NCBI GenBank assembly: GCA_032622095.1
Contig: CP136063.1
Location: 150,155,379 to 150,219,378, forward strand
Reading direction: 5' to 3'
Length of the DNA: 64,000 nt
DNA from: Siphonodentalium dalli
Taxonomy: Eukaryota > Mollusca > Scaphopoda > Gadilida > Siphonodentaliidae
Below, piece after piece: positions 1 to 12,787 of this stretch. The notes under the pieces are model-generated. The model was not told where the DNA came from, did not search any database, and saw only the letters and a list, made by a program, of their open reading frames with translations. The position numbers were made by a program, and so were the translations under genes. Positions within the stretch are counted from its first letter, which is position 1. Every line of letters begins with the position of its first letter.

Positions 1-60
1 CAACCTGTCATTTGTTGAACTTATTATCTGAACATTTCCAGAGGTAATTACTTGTCAAGG
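1..60. repeat. End fragment of TTAA MITE family B
   Basis: The stretch containing TTGAACTTATTATCTGAACA matches the subterminal part of the MITE family seen more fully at 6369-6636, 22266-22513 and 32460-32732. The rest of this copy lies outside the window or has been lost. Confidence 0.5.
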
Positions 61-1533
61 TTATAAAGAACATGTTTGATTTCCTATCTAAAGCTGAAGT
101 ATATCTCTTTATATCGGTATTTACTATTTACATATCTAACACCTTCCTCAAACTGGCATCTTCATGGGATTACTATCGAAACTTCAAAAAGGGAAAGAAA
201 ATACTGATATTTCTTCAATGATGGTATAATGAAGTTCTTACCTCCATTCCTCAGGCAGATGCTTGCATTCATACTTCTGCCGAACTTGGTACATCGTAAG
301 ATCTCGCTGCAACCATGTGCTCTCATCTGTCTTTATATGGACAAGTTTGAGCGCATAGCACTTAGAGAAAAACCTTTCGCCAGCTGCCAGTCTACCTACC
401 ACAAGATTAATGATGTCCTGTGGAAATACAAATGTATGTGTTTGGGAAGTTATTCTAGTTTAAACAGTATTTATTTTCCCTCTATGGACATTCAGATAAA
501 TAATTACAATGGATACAAATTTAGAAGAAAAATGGGATTAGGCAACAAGCCATAGGCTTATTTGAAGCCCTCTCCCTTGACAATGGTGTGGCCCTACTTG
601 ACTGCAAGTAAATAATAGAGGCATAAAAAAGATCCAAAGAAAGAAGAAATTTGAGGTGGGAGGCGAGACAGAGGGACAGAAGATAATGTCAGAATTTAGA
701 GAGAAGATTAAAGAGTACATGCAAAGTGTGAGGTGTAATTATATGTCTGAACATGCATATAATTCATTTCAAATAAACCAAAAAGATATTTAGGGAAGTT
801 ATTCTAAACAGAGGTGTGACAGTGTGACTGTCCCAGTGAGGCCACCAATATGTCATGCATGTGACCACACTCAGGGTCGCCATATTAGAGTATTGGGCAC
901 AGAAACAAGTCATACATACAATAAAATTTCAAGTCAGAATTTTCATGGTCAATAATATGTCTCATCATAGGTTTTTATTAAAGTTGATCTGTGTGTGAAG
1001 TTTAGAAAAAAATCAAGATAAATAACTGACATATATGAGTTTGAATAATATAAATTTCCTATTCAGGTCAAAATACTGCAAGTAGAAGTAGTCACACACT
1101 ACCCATAGGTCGATGGGGTGGTAGGGGTGGGGTGCAAAAGGAGCATCTTACTGGCTCCAGCAATGAAAGACCATATGTTCAATAGTTAGAAACATGCAAT
1201 TTACAAAGCGCAAACAGGGATATTTCTTATTTTAGCCGGAATATATACAACTCATGAGATAATTAAATTTGTCAATATCTGTTACCACATGAATGTTTTT
1301 CTGAAAACTTTTAAATCTTTGGATGAGCAGCTGGAAAGTATGATCTATCATAAAGTCAAGAAAGAAGGTACAATCAACCAATAGAGGGTTAATGCAATTG
1401 GAAAATAGTAGGTAGACAGAATGCACTAAATAATAAAGTACCTAATTTATTTGGATAATATTCATGGAACAACTATAGAATGTTCTGTGCGCATCTTAAT
1501 TTCTCATGTTTTTTTTCTTCATTTTCTAAGATA
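61..1533. other. AT-rich spacer, no gene seen
   Basis: No convincing coding sequence. The longest open frame (229-555 plus, 108 codons) has no recognisable domain and unremarkable composition, so I treat it as chance. No repeat family of this window was recognised here. Confidence 0.5.
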
Positions 1534-1625
1534 CAGTAATGCCCTAAATAATCGACTCCTTAACCACAGCATAATTATGGGTAATTATGTTGGGGTTAAG
1601 GAGTCAATTATTTAGGGCATTACTA
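1534..1625. mobile_element. Tc1/mariner-like foldback MITE, short copy
   Basis: Near-palindrome that begins CAGTAATGCCCTAAATAATC and ends with its reverse complement, flanked on both sides by TA. The same termini recur at 7706, 15263, 20367 and 35887. The TA target and CAGT start fit the Tc1/mariner superfamily; the assignment rests on termini only, because there is no transposase. This copy lacks most of the central fold seen in the 200-bp copies. Confidence 0.7.
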
Positions 1626-1974
1626 TACAAATTATCACTGTCGAACATTTAATAACTTAATAAGATAAAGATCAGCAAAGACAGGAACAAAATTGAATGT
1701 AAATAAGAAGAATAATTATTGGTCATGTTTTAATAATGGTACAAATGTACTGATTCATAGAAAGCATTATTAAATTCAGGATGAGAGTTATAGTTCAAGT
1801 GAGTTAAGTGGTTGTCAGTGCTTCTCAGGAAGTTATTTAATTTACTGAATGAGTCAAATTTATATAAGAACACGTGTTCTCAAATCACATTTGTCATATT
1901 GAAACAGGAAAACGAAATGAACGGAAAATGACACTTTGACAGAATCTACTCTCCAATAATAAATAACATTTATT
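1626..1974. other. Spacer, nothing recognised
   Basis: AT-rich sequence without open frames, repeats or RNA genes that I can support. Confidence 0.5.
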
Positions 1975-2702
1975 AAAAATAGATGGCCACTGGTGGCCAT
2001 GTTTTTCAACGAATTTCAGTCACAATAGGAGGCTCCCATCTAGAGGTCACCCCGAACATCTATAGGAAGTTTGGTGATTATCAGATGAGTGATGTGGTCT
2101 GTAGGGTGTGCTAAATGATTTAGTCATGCAAAGATTAAAATCCAAGATGGCTGCCAGTGGTAATGTTTTTCATCGAAAAAATTTCAAATTTGATAGCTAC
2201 CATTTGGAGGTGATTCTAAAAATTCCTGTAAATTAAAAAAAAAATTCTTCAATAAATGGGGGCTGAAATCCAAAATGGCTGCTGGCGGCCATGTTTAAAA
2301 AAAAAAATTTGGTCAAAATAGGAGGCTCCCATCTATAAGTCACCCCAAAGATCCATCTGAAGTTTGGTGATGATCGGATGAGAGATGTGGTCTGTATAGG
2401 GTGTGCCAAAGGATTTAGTCATGCAAAGAGTAAAATCCAAGATGGCTGCCAGCGGCCATGTTTTTCATCGAAAATTGTTCAAATTTGATAGCTCTCATCT
2501 ACAGATGATGATCACAATCATGCCTGCAAAATTAAAAAATGATCCGGCCATGAATACGGGCCATGTTTTTCATAAAAATTCAGAAACATTTGATAGCTCC
2601 CATCTATAGGTCACTCTGAAGCTACATATGAAGTTTGGTGAAGATCGGATGCTAGGGATGTGGATGCCAACCCATGACAATAGCTCAAACTTTACAAAAT
2701 GG
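1975..2702 (+). repeat. Diverged array of the 164-bp monomer family with tail
   Basis: Recurrent AATCCAAGATGGCTGCCAG-like words near 1981, 2140, 2266 and 2433 mark about four diverged monomers related to the arrays at 10.7 and 47 kb. The array closes at 2673-2702 with CAATAGCTCAAACTTTACAA, the same tail that ends those arrays. The open frame 2403-2609 is a product of the repeat and not a gene. Likely an old, truncated HINE-like element. Confidence 0.7.
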
Positions 2703-3007
2703 AAAATTTAAATGATTCACAATTATTTGGCACCAATGCTATTTCTTAAATAACCTAATGAGACCTTCAGATATTCAGACACTATTTTAAAGACATATTG
2801 TGTACTTATTTTAGTTACCAAACAATTTAGCAAACGATAAAGAGAGTTTATGTTTCCTTATATATAAACACAAGCTGAAACAGGCTCCCTTCAGAAGACT
2901 TTATTCAATGGCATAGAGGCCTGCAACCCCTAAGAGCATGGCTTTAATTGTGCACTTTGCGTATATTTTTATATTTTAACAATTTTGATTTTTTTTAAAC
3001 AATTCAT

Positions 3008-3426
3008 TTAACCCTTTACCCAACAAAACGGCCAAAAACGCCCAAATAAAGCTTCAACAGCCTAAAATATCTTCGGTCTGTCTCAATAACACCATACAAA
3101 TAATGATATCATTGGAACCGGTTCATTGACCACATTGTGATGGTTACAGTTATGCCCTGTGCCAATGCATTCTCTTATATATGCGAGTCGACCATAGGTC
3201 GCCTCGCATATATAAGAGAATGCATTGGCCTTTTTAATGACACTTTTTACCATTTATTCTTACATTCTTTAACAATTTTATAATTTTTTCTTACATTTTT
3301 TAACAATTTTTATAATATTTTTCTACATTCTTTGACAATTTTATCATTTTTAATATGTGTTAAGCCAATGCATTCTCTTATATATGCGAGTCGACCATAG
3401 GGCCGTTCTGTTGGGTAAAGGGTTAA
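3008..3426. mobile_element. piggyBac-like MITE, family A
   Basis: TTAA (3008-3011) is followed by CCCTTTACCCAACA. The right end TGTTGGGTAAAGGG is followed by TTAA (3423-3426). TTAA targets and CCC-starting inverted repeats are typical of piggyBac. Inside are palindromic words GCATTCTCTTATATATGCGA that recur in the copies at 12.8, 15.5, 21.8 and 31.8 kb. There is no coding capacity, so the element is non-autonomous. Confidence 0.75.
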
Positions 3427-6032
3427 ACAATAAAAAATTTAATTTCGAAATTTTTTTTGGTTTAGATTGAACTATGTACTTGCTCAATTTAACAATAAGA
3501 AAAAAATTAAAAAACAGAATAAAAATTTGTTTTTAAATCAAAATTTTGAAGAAATAAAATAACCCTTTTACAGAACATCTGCCAGTGTATCCGAAATCAC
3601 AACACCAAATTTTGATGAAATCGGTCCAGGGGTCTGGGGGGGGTCATATCTTTCTGGGCTTCATAGCCTATATTTATCCTTCTCACCTTTACCAACACAG
3701 AACTAAGCTACAGATCTGCTGTATACGCAATCCCGCACGAGAGGTATCGCGTTCCGCCAACAAATCGAGTGCGATAATTCGTCAAAATCCAGACACTCAT
3801 GCGTTTCTATTTTTATTACATATCTCCGTATCATAGTAAGTTGACTCACAATCGTACATCTCCGGTACAGAAAATTTGAATTTAATTGAGTTTTAATGGC
3901 ATTTTAGGATTAACGCAACAATCAGACAGGGAGCCCGTCTATCCGCGAATGACCTTGACCCATCTTTAATGATGCGTTTGAAATTAAATTCTGTGCCTCG
4001 ACAAACATATTCTTGAAATGAAACTACTTGAATGATTCATCTCATCGATTGATCGCTTATTGTTTCTTTATTTGTCGTGATTGAAAAAGTAAAAATAGTA
4101 ACGGCGAGAACAAGTCTAACAACACTGAATGAAATAGTTCCGTCGACAGATTGCACTAATGCGATTCTGAGAATTATCACACGCCTGGACAAGCCTGGAT
4201 ATAAAAAAAATTTGAGTGTCTGACAAAATGACAGGCACCAAAGATTCGGCGTCTGACATTTGAAAAGTGTGTCTGTCATTTACCTGGTATCAATAAATAG
4301 CAGCAATTAGTTGTTTTTTAGCCCATTCCAATGCACAAATTAGATTCATTGATGTACCATGTTATGAATTATGGTGTTTTACATCACTTTTAGCTGAAGC
4401 TCATATTATGTCATAATGTGACAGGGGTGCAAAGTCAGACAAGCCTGTCATTTACAGTATGTCTCTGCTGAATTCTTTTCCAGTTTCAAAAATACTATTA
4501 CATTATTAGGCAGTGGTTACCAAGGCCCTGTTTCTTCTCAGTATGTTAGCCCATGCCTAAGTCAATAGACAAGAACTGACACGTCACACATGTGACTGTT
4601 GTGACATGCTACCCAGGAACCACACCGGATCACAAATTTGAAGTATATGGGATGTCCCGGACATATATATTTTAAATAGAGGCTCTATTTTCATGCATGT
4701 TTTAAAAACTACCCGGTATGAATTTTTTCGGAATTTCTTCCGCTAAATCTCCAACTAACACCCTTAACTTGTGGAATATATTACACTTGTGCTGATTTAA
4801 CTTGTGACATCTCCGTGTATCTTACGTCAAACGAGAAAAACACGACGAAGTGTATTTCTTGGTTGGTGTTTCCCCCCAGTGGCAGCCATTTTTTCTGTGT
4901 TTTTCACGTTCTAAAAATAGAAAGTCGTAAATAGTGCGGACGTGAAGGCAGCGATAATTCACAGTTTGCGATCAATCATCAATCGCGGACAATTTAGGTT
5001 AGAGGTTGCATTAAAATCACATTTATAGGTCCTGTATACGGAACGGATCATTAACATGTTTTCGGTAAAACGCGTTGTATTGGTGGGGGGATTTGATATT
5101 TAGTGCACAGTAGTGGTAATTGAATGTCTTTGCCACGGATAATACATCTACTTGTTGTTTTCCCCTTAATTATATATTTTTTGTGAAGATAATGGGCGCC
5201 GGACAAACTGACGGACGATAATAAGGCGGCGCCGGTCATCAGTGTATTTGGCTCGGTCAATGACCGTGTCCGACCTCTTATATCCAGGCTTGCGCCTGGA
5301 AACTCGTGCGATCATGCGAATTACGTTGATAGATATGTAATAAAATTAAGTCCATCATATAACATCATCTATTTGTGGCTTTAGTAACATTTGCGATAAT
5401 GTGCAGTGACAAAAGTATCGATAGTCATTAGATTCTAATCCTTTCAACTCAAAATGCCGCGATCACCGCGTTTAGCATATATGAGATATTAAAGCGCTAT
5501 GAGAGATGTTATGAAAATACTATCATGGCCAAGTGGAGGATATTAGGCCATATAAAATAAATATACCTAGCATGTCATCAGATTTTTTGGGGAAATGGGG
5601 GCGGGAGAAGGATTTAGATAGAAAGATATATTGATAGAGAGCTGCCTTATTAGGGGCTTTAGTTACCTTTATATCAGTGGCATCCCCATATTTCACCATA
5701 TTGAATCCCCCATTGGGGAGATGAACTTTAAGAATTGATCGCTCCATGTTCAGTTCAAGACTTTAGACTGGTGAAACATTCCTATTTTGAAGCTGCAGAG
5801 AGTACTGGTCGTTGCTGATGAACAGCAATGGTCATGGCTACATTTTCCCCGTCAGTATGTTACCTGAAAAGATAATATAATGCAGAAAATGAACAGAAAC
5901 CTCCACCCTCGTATATTATCTGGCACTGATATTGGTACCAAAACACAATGTGGTTTGAACAGCACTGAGATTAAGTGTATTATCTCCTTCTTTAGGCAAG
6001 AGTCTTCTGCTATTTACAAGCAGAAAAAATGT
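3427..6032. other. Long spacer without recognised genes
   Basis: Several short open frames exist on both strands (up to about 93 codons) but none shows a domain, compositional bias or splice pattern that supports a gene. Around 4770-5010 the sequence is visibly richer in CpG than its surroundings, which might mark a promoter or first exon; I see no coding sequence attached. Two short copies of a CCAGGC/CTGGAT-rich word occur near 4190 and 5283. Confidence 0.45.
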
Positions 6033-6182
6033 AAGTATCAATGACACTGTAGCTCTATTCGAGGAGGGAATAATTTCCTTCATTACAGTAAATGGAGCAA
6101 TAAGGAATGCAGAAAGTATAAATGCTTTTGTAATACCAGAGTTCAACCCAAAGATCAATTGGATGAAATACAGTAATGCTGG
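6033..6182 (+). repeat. Solo head of the HINE-like element
   Basis: Starts AGTATCAATGACACTGTAGC and continues with a GGGAATAATTT...ATGGAGCAATAAGGAATG block that matches the 5-prime head of the elements at 8806, 10497 and 42896. No monomer follows, so this is an isolated, truncated head. Confidence 0.65.
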
Positions 6183-6368
6183 CACTAAACACATCAAGCC
6201 ATTTTAGTACCATGGAATGAACTTTCACCTTCAGCTCTAAAAGCACACATTTAGAGAGAATATATTCTTCATTTGCTGGAATTCTCCAATAATATACAGG
6301 AAGAGAAAAAAACACCCCCATTGGAATCCCGCCATTTATTTGTAAGAATGTTCTGATTGTGAACTTGT

Positions 6369-6636
6369 TTAACCCTTTCTATACTAAATACTCATTGATG
6401 AGTAGTTCCTTCAGAAAATGTTCAGATAATAAGTTCAACAAATGACAATAATCATTTGTGAACTTATTATCTGAACATTTCCCACCAATTAATATAAATA
6501 CTTCTGCTAATATAAATAATTCTGTACTTATATTATGCACTTTTTCATCTGTCTGAACCCTCCAGGTAATAATGGATCATCCCAATGTATACTGTAATAA
6601 CCAAATTGTAGAATCCATTAATAAAGAAAGAGTTCA
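6369..6636 (-). mobile_element. piggyBac-like MITE, family B, inverted copy
   Basis: Begins TTAACCCTTTCTATACTAAA and ends with a degraded complement (CCATTAATAAAGAAAGAGTTCA). It contains an internal inverted pair, TAATAAGTTCAACAAATGA against TTGTGAACTTATTA. Compared with the copy at 32460-32732 it is in reverse orientation. The right target has decayed to TTCA. No coding sequence. Confidence 0.65.
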
Positions 6637-6877
6637 TAGATGAATATCCGTACAAATGAATAAATGGAAATGAACTACCCATTAGCAAGTATCCAGTGAC
6701 TAATGGGTCATCTTTCATTAGATGACGTTACATATATCCAAAAGAATTAATAAATTTCCCTATCAATGCTCAAAGCCCAAACACCATTGTATATTGAAAC
6801 TTATACATGTATCATAGGCCAGCTAAACATAATGCAAGTAGAAACATAATATGTAACATGGGGCTATATGAAGTTCC

Positions 6878-7060
6878 TTAACCCTCACTTTACTGAATGG
6901 ATTTTCCCATCAGTTATAAAAGTATACATTGGAGTGGTCTAATTTTCATCTCGAGTGATATTCAGGAATTCTAAGCAGACGACAGACAAATAAACAGATA
7001 TTAGACATAATACAAGTGCAGAAGGAATCCTATTCATTGGGTATGAAATGTTGGTGGAAA
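6878..7060 (+). repeat. piggyBac-like MITE family B, left part
   Basis: TTAACCCTCACTTTACTGAA followed by GGATTTTCCCATCAGTTATA matches the left part of family B; the right terminus is not found. The nearby frame 7016-7216 is partly inside this repeat and is not supported as a gene. Confidence 0.5.
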
Positions 7061-7705
7061 GATTTATTATATCTGAGTGAACATTTCATACACGCCACTG
7101 AGTATTTAGTAAAGAAAGAAATAAATTATAGTCAGATGTACAACACCAGACCTATGCTAGTGATGAATCTCCAGAAGGTTTTGTCCATCTACTGCCGGAA
7201 CATGTACCGGTATTAAAATTAAAAACCTACACAACGAAAAACAATATAGGATAACAGGTACCGTACCCACAAATAATGTGATGCAGTATATCTAGAAAAA
7301 TATTACACTGGGTTCATATGAATAAAGTGTAATATTTGTCTGGAATTATTCAGACCGCCTGTGGTGCGGAAAAATTACAAGGAATATTGTGCACTTTAAC
7401 TTGAAATGTTTCATGCTGATATATCAGTTCTCAGGAAGTTAACCTGGATGATGAAATCAACATTTAACAATCAAACTAGAGCTATCCATTGCTAACATTT
7501 CAAAAATCATGACTGCTCAGCCACAAAGCAATGTAAATATTCAATCTGAATTAAAAGCCGATAAACATAAGAAAATTGGTTTGTCAAGAAAAGATAGTGC
7601 ATGTGATTTATCTACATAATATGACATTTTATGTTGCTATTTTATGAACAAATAATTCACAGAAATCCCTTAAACTGGACAGGAATATGACAAAAACAAT
7701 AATTA
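7061..7705. other. Spacer with a small hairpin
   Basis: No gene seen. A short inverted repeat (AAATATTACACT / AGTGTAATATTT, about 7298-7340) can form a hairpin; its meaning is unknown. Confidence 0.4.
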
Positions 7706-7834
7706 CAGTAATGCCCTAAATAATTCTCACAGAGCTTTCTGATGAATGGCAACAAGCCATATTTCCGACTAAATGCTGAAAAGTTACCAATAATTCTGTT
7801 GTGGTTAAGGAATCAATTATTTAGGGCATTACTG
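7706..7834. mobile_element. Tc1/mariner-like foldback MITE
   Basis: CAGTAATGCCCTAAATAAT at the left and ATTATTTAGGGCATTACTG at the right, with TA on both sides. The core word GATGAATGGCAACAAGCCAT is shared with the copies at 15.3, 20.4 and 35.9 kb. One inner half of the fold is deleted. Confidence 0.75.
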
Positions 7835-8805
7835 TATTAGACACTATAATTTGAGGATTGTCACTGATCTATGGTTATAAATATAGAATACTGTAGTTAA
7901 ATATATTATGTTCACTGACAATATAATAGTTTAAATAAGAGGAAATAGGCCTGTGACATCTGTGCATTATGGCTAATGTCTATAGGATTGATAATTACCA
8001 CCACATTAGATTATTGATCATTTTTAATGGCTTTCTGTGATTAGAGCATAAACTAATCGGTTGTCTGATGGCATCCGAACAGTAGGGCTGCTATTTATAC
8101 ATCAATCTAAAATCCAAATGTTATTTGATTCCTCAACATGTGATCGTAAAATTGACAGAGTATCAGTTTATGCAATTCATTGCAGGAAAAAAATCAATTT
8201 TTTGAATCTCATGGATGACTAAAATTAATCAATACTGTGACACCATTCCACATCTCCAGCACTATATGATCCAAACTGCATGCAATTACAATAGTTAGCT
8301 GCCAAGAAATACGGATGAATCACGCGTATACCTGTCAGCGCAGACTTGATTAAAGAGTGAACCAATATCTGTGATGAAAAAACATGAACCTTAATTGCCA
8401 TTTTCTCCTGTAAGTTTTGTTTTTACAAACAAAACGAGTGAATAATACTGTCAATGACTTATTTATTTTTCCAGTAAACAAATCCCAAAGGCTCATCATA
8501 CGCATGGTGAAATACTCCCAGTCAAGTTGTTTTTGCTAATTATATGCCTAGACAATGTTATATTTAAAGTATATTAATTTCATGAGTCATTGAAACAATT
8601 GGTGCACCATATAGAAAGTATACTGCCAGAGAGGTTGATACAAATAATTATAGATATATATAGGTATACATTTATGCTACTACATGTAGTACCTTTATGT
8701 GAGGATGGTGTAATCTGATTGCAATTTCGTAATAATTCTGTCATATTTTCATCATAATTGCTCACCTAAATCATAAGGTGTTTTACATAACAATGTAGCA
8801 TCAAT
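7835..8805. other. Spacer, nothing recognised
   Basis: AT-rich sequence. No open frame, RNA gene or named repeat that I can support. Confidence 0.45.
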
Positions 8806-9183
8806 AAGTGTCAATGACACTGTAGCTCAACATGCAGAGGGGAAAATGTCATACATTATAGTCAAGGGAGCAATACAAAATGCTGTAAGTTGACCTGTTC
8901 AAGTAACACTAGAGATTAATCTGAGAGAGTTTGGGGATCAATTGGATGAAAAATTGTTGGCTGTAGGGCACGCTGAAGGATTTAGTCACACATATTAAAA
9001 TCCAAGATGGCTGGTGCAGCCATCGTTCAATTTCGATAGTTCCCATTCTAGAGGTGATCGTCTATAAATTTAAAAAAACATATCTTCACTTATGAAGTTT
9101 GGTGACGAACGGATGAGATATATGGCATGTAGCGTGTGCTAAAGGAAATTGTTGACAGTCGGACTTCTTCAAGTTGAGCTAAA
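8806..9183 (+). mobile_element. Short HINE-like element
   Basis: Head AAGTGTCAATGACACTGTAG, then the TAGCTCAAC subterminal repeat, one diverged monomer containing AATCCAAGATGGCTGG, the motif GCTAAAGGAAATTGTTGACA, and the end CAAGTTGAGCTA. Head and tail match the large element at 10497-12588, so this is a minimal copy with a single monomer. The fold and ends fit a non-autonomous Helentron; no Rep/helicase is present. Confidence 0.6.
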
Positions 9184-9436
9184 CAAGACGTAAACCTGCA
9201 AAAAAATATTTGTTTACTCCCAATGTTTTGACACCCACACCCTAAATTTCACCAATTTTGGTTTGAAACCCCATATATTGCTCATAGCACTACGATCTTA
9301 TCACATTTTAAAATACTAAGATGTTTCACATGTCAGTAAACATTTAGTTAAAATAATAAAATAACATTTCCCATAGCAGGTGCACAACCATAACCCTAAT
9401 CTTAATCCTATTGACCGAAAAATGTAGGAATTATGC
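9184..9436. other. Spacer
   Basis: No gene seen. The frames 9316-9606 and 9567-9824 on the minus strand run through the neighbouring repeat and are not supported. Confidence 0.4.
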
Positions 9437-9866
9437 ATGTTGCGAAAATGTTCTAAGTCGAAAAAGGGGAATAAATCCACACAAAAAAGTCGAACAAACA
9501 TCACAATCGCCGGTGCACAGGTTCCCATGGTACTAAATATCAGTGCCAAGTTTAAAAAGAATTTACCTAAAAATGTAGGAATAAAAGCTCGGACAAAATT
9601 ATGCATGTTGCAAAAAAAATTCTAAGTCGAAAAAGGGGGATAACTCCGCCAAAAAATGTCTGACAGACGTCATAATTGCAGGTGTACAGGTTCCCATGGT
9701 GGTTGATGTCTGTGCCAAGTTTCATAGAAATTGAAAAAAAAACTGAGAAAAACTCCGGACAAATTTGTGTCCACGGACGGACGACGGATGGACGAGCTGA
9801 TTCCAGTATACCCACCCCCCACAACTTTGTTGCGGGGGGGGGGGGGGGGGGGGGGGGGGTGGGGTA
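9437..9866 (+). repeat. Two-monomer array with microsatellite and G-run tail
   Basis: Two diverged copies of a roughly 180-bp unit (each with TTCTAAGTCGAAAAAGGGG and GGTTCCCATGG) are followed by ACGGACGGACGACGGATGGA and a CCCCCCACAACTTTGTTGCGGGGGG-type hairpin. Monomer array, ACGG microsatellite and terminal hairpin repeat the HINE-like layout with unrelated sequence. A run of 26 G lies at 9834-9859. Confidence 0.6.
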
Positions 9867-10151
9867 TAATGATGGTTTAACAAGTTTAACAGCTATGATT
9901 TAATGAAGAAAAGAAAATTTAAATTTTTCAAATTCCGGTACTGACTGACAGGTATTTTGTCTAAACATACATTAAGAGTTTCCAGGTCCGCGCGTGACAA
10001 GAGTATGCTAGGTCAGTCTGGGTGGTCAAATTCCACTGCTAAATGGAAATTCTAATGCATCGATGTAGTGGACAAATATAGTAACCATTTAGAAGCTGAT
10101 AGCTACTGCATATATACTAGTTAGCTTAATAGTATATATTAGGCATACTTT

Positions 10152-10236
10152 TGTCCGAGCTTTTATTCCTACATTTTTAGGTAAATTCTTTTAAAACTTG
10201 GCACTGATATTTAGTACCATGGGAACCTGTTGTTTT
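10152..10236 (-). repeat. Inverted fragment of the 9.4-kb repeat
   Basis: This stretch is the near-exact reverse complement of about 9516-9600 (TTTTATTCCTACATTTTTAG, CCATGGGAACCTG). Together they could form a long hairpin over about 700 bp. The sequence between (9870-10151) and after it (10237-10496) holds nothing else recognised. Confidence 0.65.
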
Positions 10237-10496
10237 TTGCCTCTCTGACCACCCACCCACCCCGTCATACCTTCCTGCAAATTATTTATTACTGCCCCCA
10301 CCCCCATCCTGGTGCAAGCAAACAGTTTTAATCAAGATCATATTACAATTCAATATGAATGGTACACACCAGAAGCTATTTCACTTATCACACTCTCAGA
10401 ATGGAATACATTTCCCTTATCACCCTGCCAAATGGAAGCCGTTTCACATGTTTTGAGGTCACTCCACCCAAATTACATACACAAATATTATAATGA

Positions 10497-12588
10497 AAGT
10501 GTCAATGACACTGTAGCTCAACTTGGAAAGGGAATAATTTAATGTGTTACTGTCGATGGAGTGATTAGGAATGTGGAAAGTTGAATGTCTAATACTAGTT
10601 TATCAACATGAAGAGATATATTATACATGTATATAAAAGTAAAATCTAAGATGGTTGCTGGTGGCTATGTTTTCCAACAATTCAAAAACATTTGATAGCT
10701 TTAGTCATGCAAAGAGTAGAATCCAAGATGGCCGCTGGTAGCCATGTTTTAATGCCGAATAACCCCAAAATGACTCGTTCCCATCTACATGTCAATGTCA
10801 AAAGTCAAGACAAATTTCATAATGATCCGACCAAAGGTGCCAAAGGATTTAGTCATGCAAAGAGTAAAATCCAAGATGGCTGCTTGCGGCCATGTTTTTT
10901 GGCCGAATGACCCCAAAATTACTCGTTCCCATCTACATGTCAATATTAACATCCATGACAAATTTCATGATGATCAGATGAACAGTAATGATGATCAGAT
11001 GAACATTACGACCTGTAGCCCGTGCTAATGGATTGAATTTTGAAATCCAAGATGGCCGCTGGCGGCCATGTTTTTTGTCCGAATGACCCCAAAATGACTC
11101 GTTCCCATCTACATTCCAATTTCAACAGTCATGACAAATTTTATGATGATCAGACTAAAGGTATGACCTGTAGCCCATGATAAAGGATTTAGTCATACAA
11201 AGCGTAAAATCCAAGATGGCTGCTGGTGGCCATGTTTTTTGGCCGAATGGCCCCAAAATGACTCGTTCCCATTTATATTTCATTGTTAACATCCATGACA
11301 AATTTCATGATGAACTGACCAAAGGTACGACCTGTAGCCCATGCCAAAGGATTTAGTCATGCAAAGAGTAAAATCCAAGATGGCTGCTGGCGGCCATTTT
11401 TTTTGGCCGAATGTCCCCAAAATGACTCGTTCCCATCTACATGTCAATATTAACATCCATGACAAATTTCATGATGATCAGATGAACAGTACGACCTGTA
11501 GCTCGTGCTAATGGATTGCATTTTGAAATCCAAGATGGCCGCTGGTGGCCATGTTTTTTGTCCGAATGACCCCAAAATGACTCATTCCCATCTATATTCC
11601 AATTTCAACAGCCATGACAAATTTTATGATGATCAGAATAAAGGTACGACCTGTAGCGTGTGCTAAAGGATTTAGTAATACAAAGAGTAAAATCCAAGAT
11701 AGCTGCTGGCGGCCATGTTTTTTTGCCGAATGACCCCAAAATTACTCGTTCCCATTTAGATGTCATTGTTAACTTCCATGACAAATTTCATGATGATCTG
11801 ACTAAATGTACGACCTGTAGCCCGTGCTAAAGGATTTAGTCATGCAAAGAGTAAAATCTAAGATGGCTGTCAGCGGCCATGTTTTTTGGCCGAATGACCC
11901 CAAAATTAATCGTTCCCATCTACATGTCAATATTAACATCCATGACACATTTCATGATGATCAGACTCAAGGTACGACCTGTAGTCCGTGCTAAAGGATT
12001 TAGTCATACAAAGAGTAAAATCCAAAATGGCTGCTGGCGGCCATGTTTTTTTGCCGAATGACCCCAAAATGACTCGTTCCCATCTAGATGTCATTGTTAA
12101 CATCCATGAAAAAATTTATGATGATCCGACCAAAGGTACGACCTGTAGGCCGTGCCAAAGAATTTAGTCATGCAAAGAGTAAAATCTAAGATGGCTGCCC
12201 GGTGGCCATGTTTTTTGACCGAACAACCCCAAAATTACTCGTTCCCATCTACATGTCAATATTAACATCTATGACAAATTTCATGATGATCAGACGAACA
12301 GTACGACCTGTAGCCCGTGCTAATGGATTGAATATTGAAATCCAAGATGGCCACTGGCGGCCATGTTTTTTTCCCGAATGAACCCAAAATGACTCGTTCC
12401 CATCTACATGTCAATGTCAACAGCTATGACATTTCATAATGATCCGACCAAAGGTACGACCTGTAGCCCGTGCTAAAGGAAATTGTTGACGCATCACGCA
12501 CACACACACACACACGCACACACACACGCACGACGGACGACAAATCCATGGCAATAGCTCAAACTTTACAAAGTAAAGTTGAGCTAAA
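10497..12588 (+). mobile_element. Complete HINE-like (non-autonomous Helentron) element
   Basis: The head has the near-palindrome AGTGTCAATGACACT followed by TAGCTCAACTT. A unique leader reaches about 10615. Roughly eleven tandem monomers of about 164 bp follow, marked by GATTTAGTCATGCAAAGAGT, CCAAGATGGCTGCTGGCGGC and ATGACCCCAAAATGACTCGT. A CA/CG microsatellite lies at 12500-12530. The end holds the hairpin ACTTTAC-AAA-GTAAAGT and AAGTTGAGCTA, the exact inverse of the 11-bp head repeat. This order is established for Helentron-derived HINEs in bivalves; family assignment here is inference. Frames of 60-79 codons inside are read through the monomer, not genes. Confidence 0.75.
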
Positions 12589-12787
12589 AACGAGGTCCAA
12601 TCAAACCATGTTCCTTTTATGAAATAGGCATAAACTATAACACATGCATTATGCATAAAGAAATCATCTAAAATAATGCTGTTGCATCGAAACTACTCAT
12701 ATTGTCTTGCTCATTTCTACCATTCTCACAATTGACACAATCTTAATGGTCTGGAATGAACAATATCAGGAGCCTGTTTCTGAAGCC

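Noticed and set aside
229-555. 108-codon plus-strand frame
   Set aside because: No recognisable domain, repeat or codon bias; length is within chance for AT-rich sequence of this size.
10692-12061. Several similar frames (60-79 codons) in register
   Set aside because: Each corresponds to one monomer of the 164-bp repeat; similarity reflects the satellite, not a protein family.
10692-12480. 164-bp monomers as a CRISPR-like array
   Set aside because: Monomers are contiguous without unique spacers, and the genome is eukaryotic.
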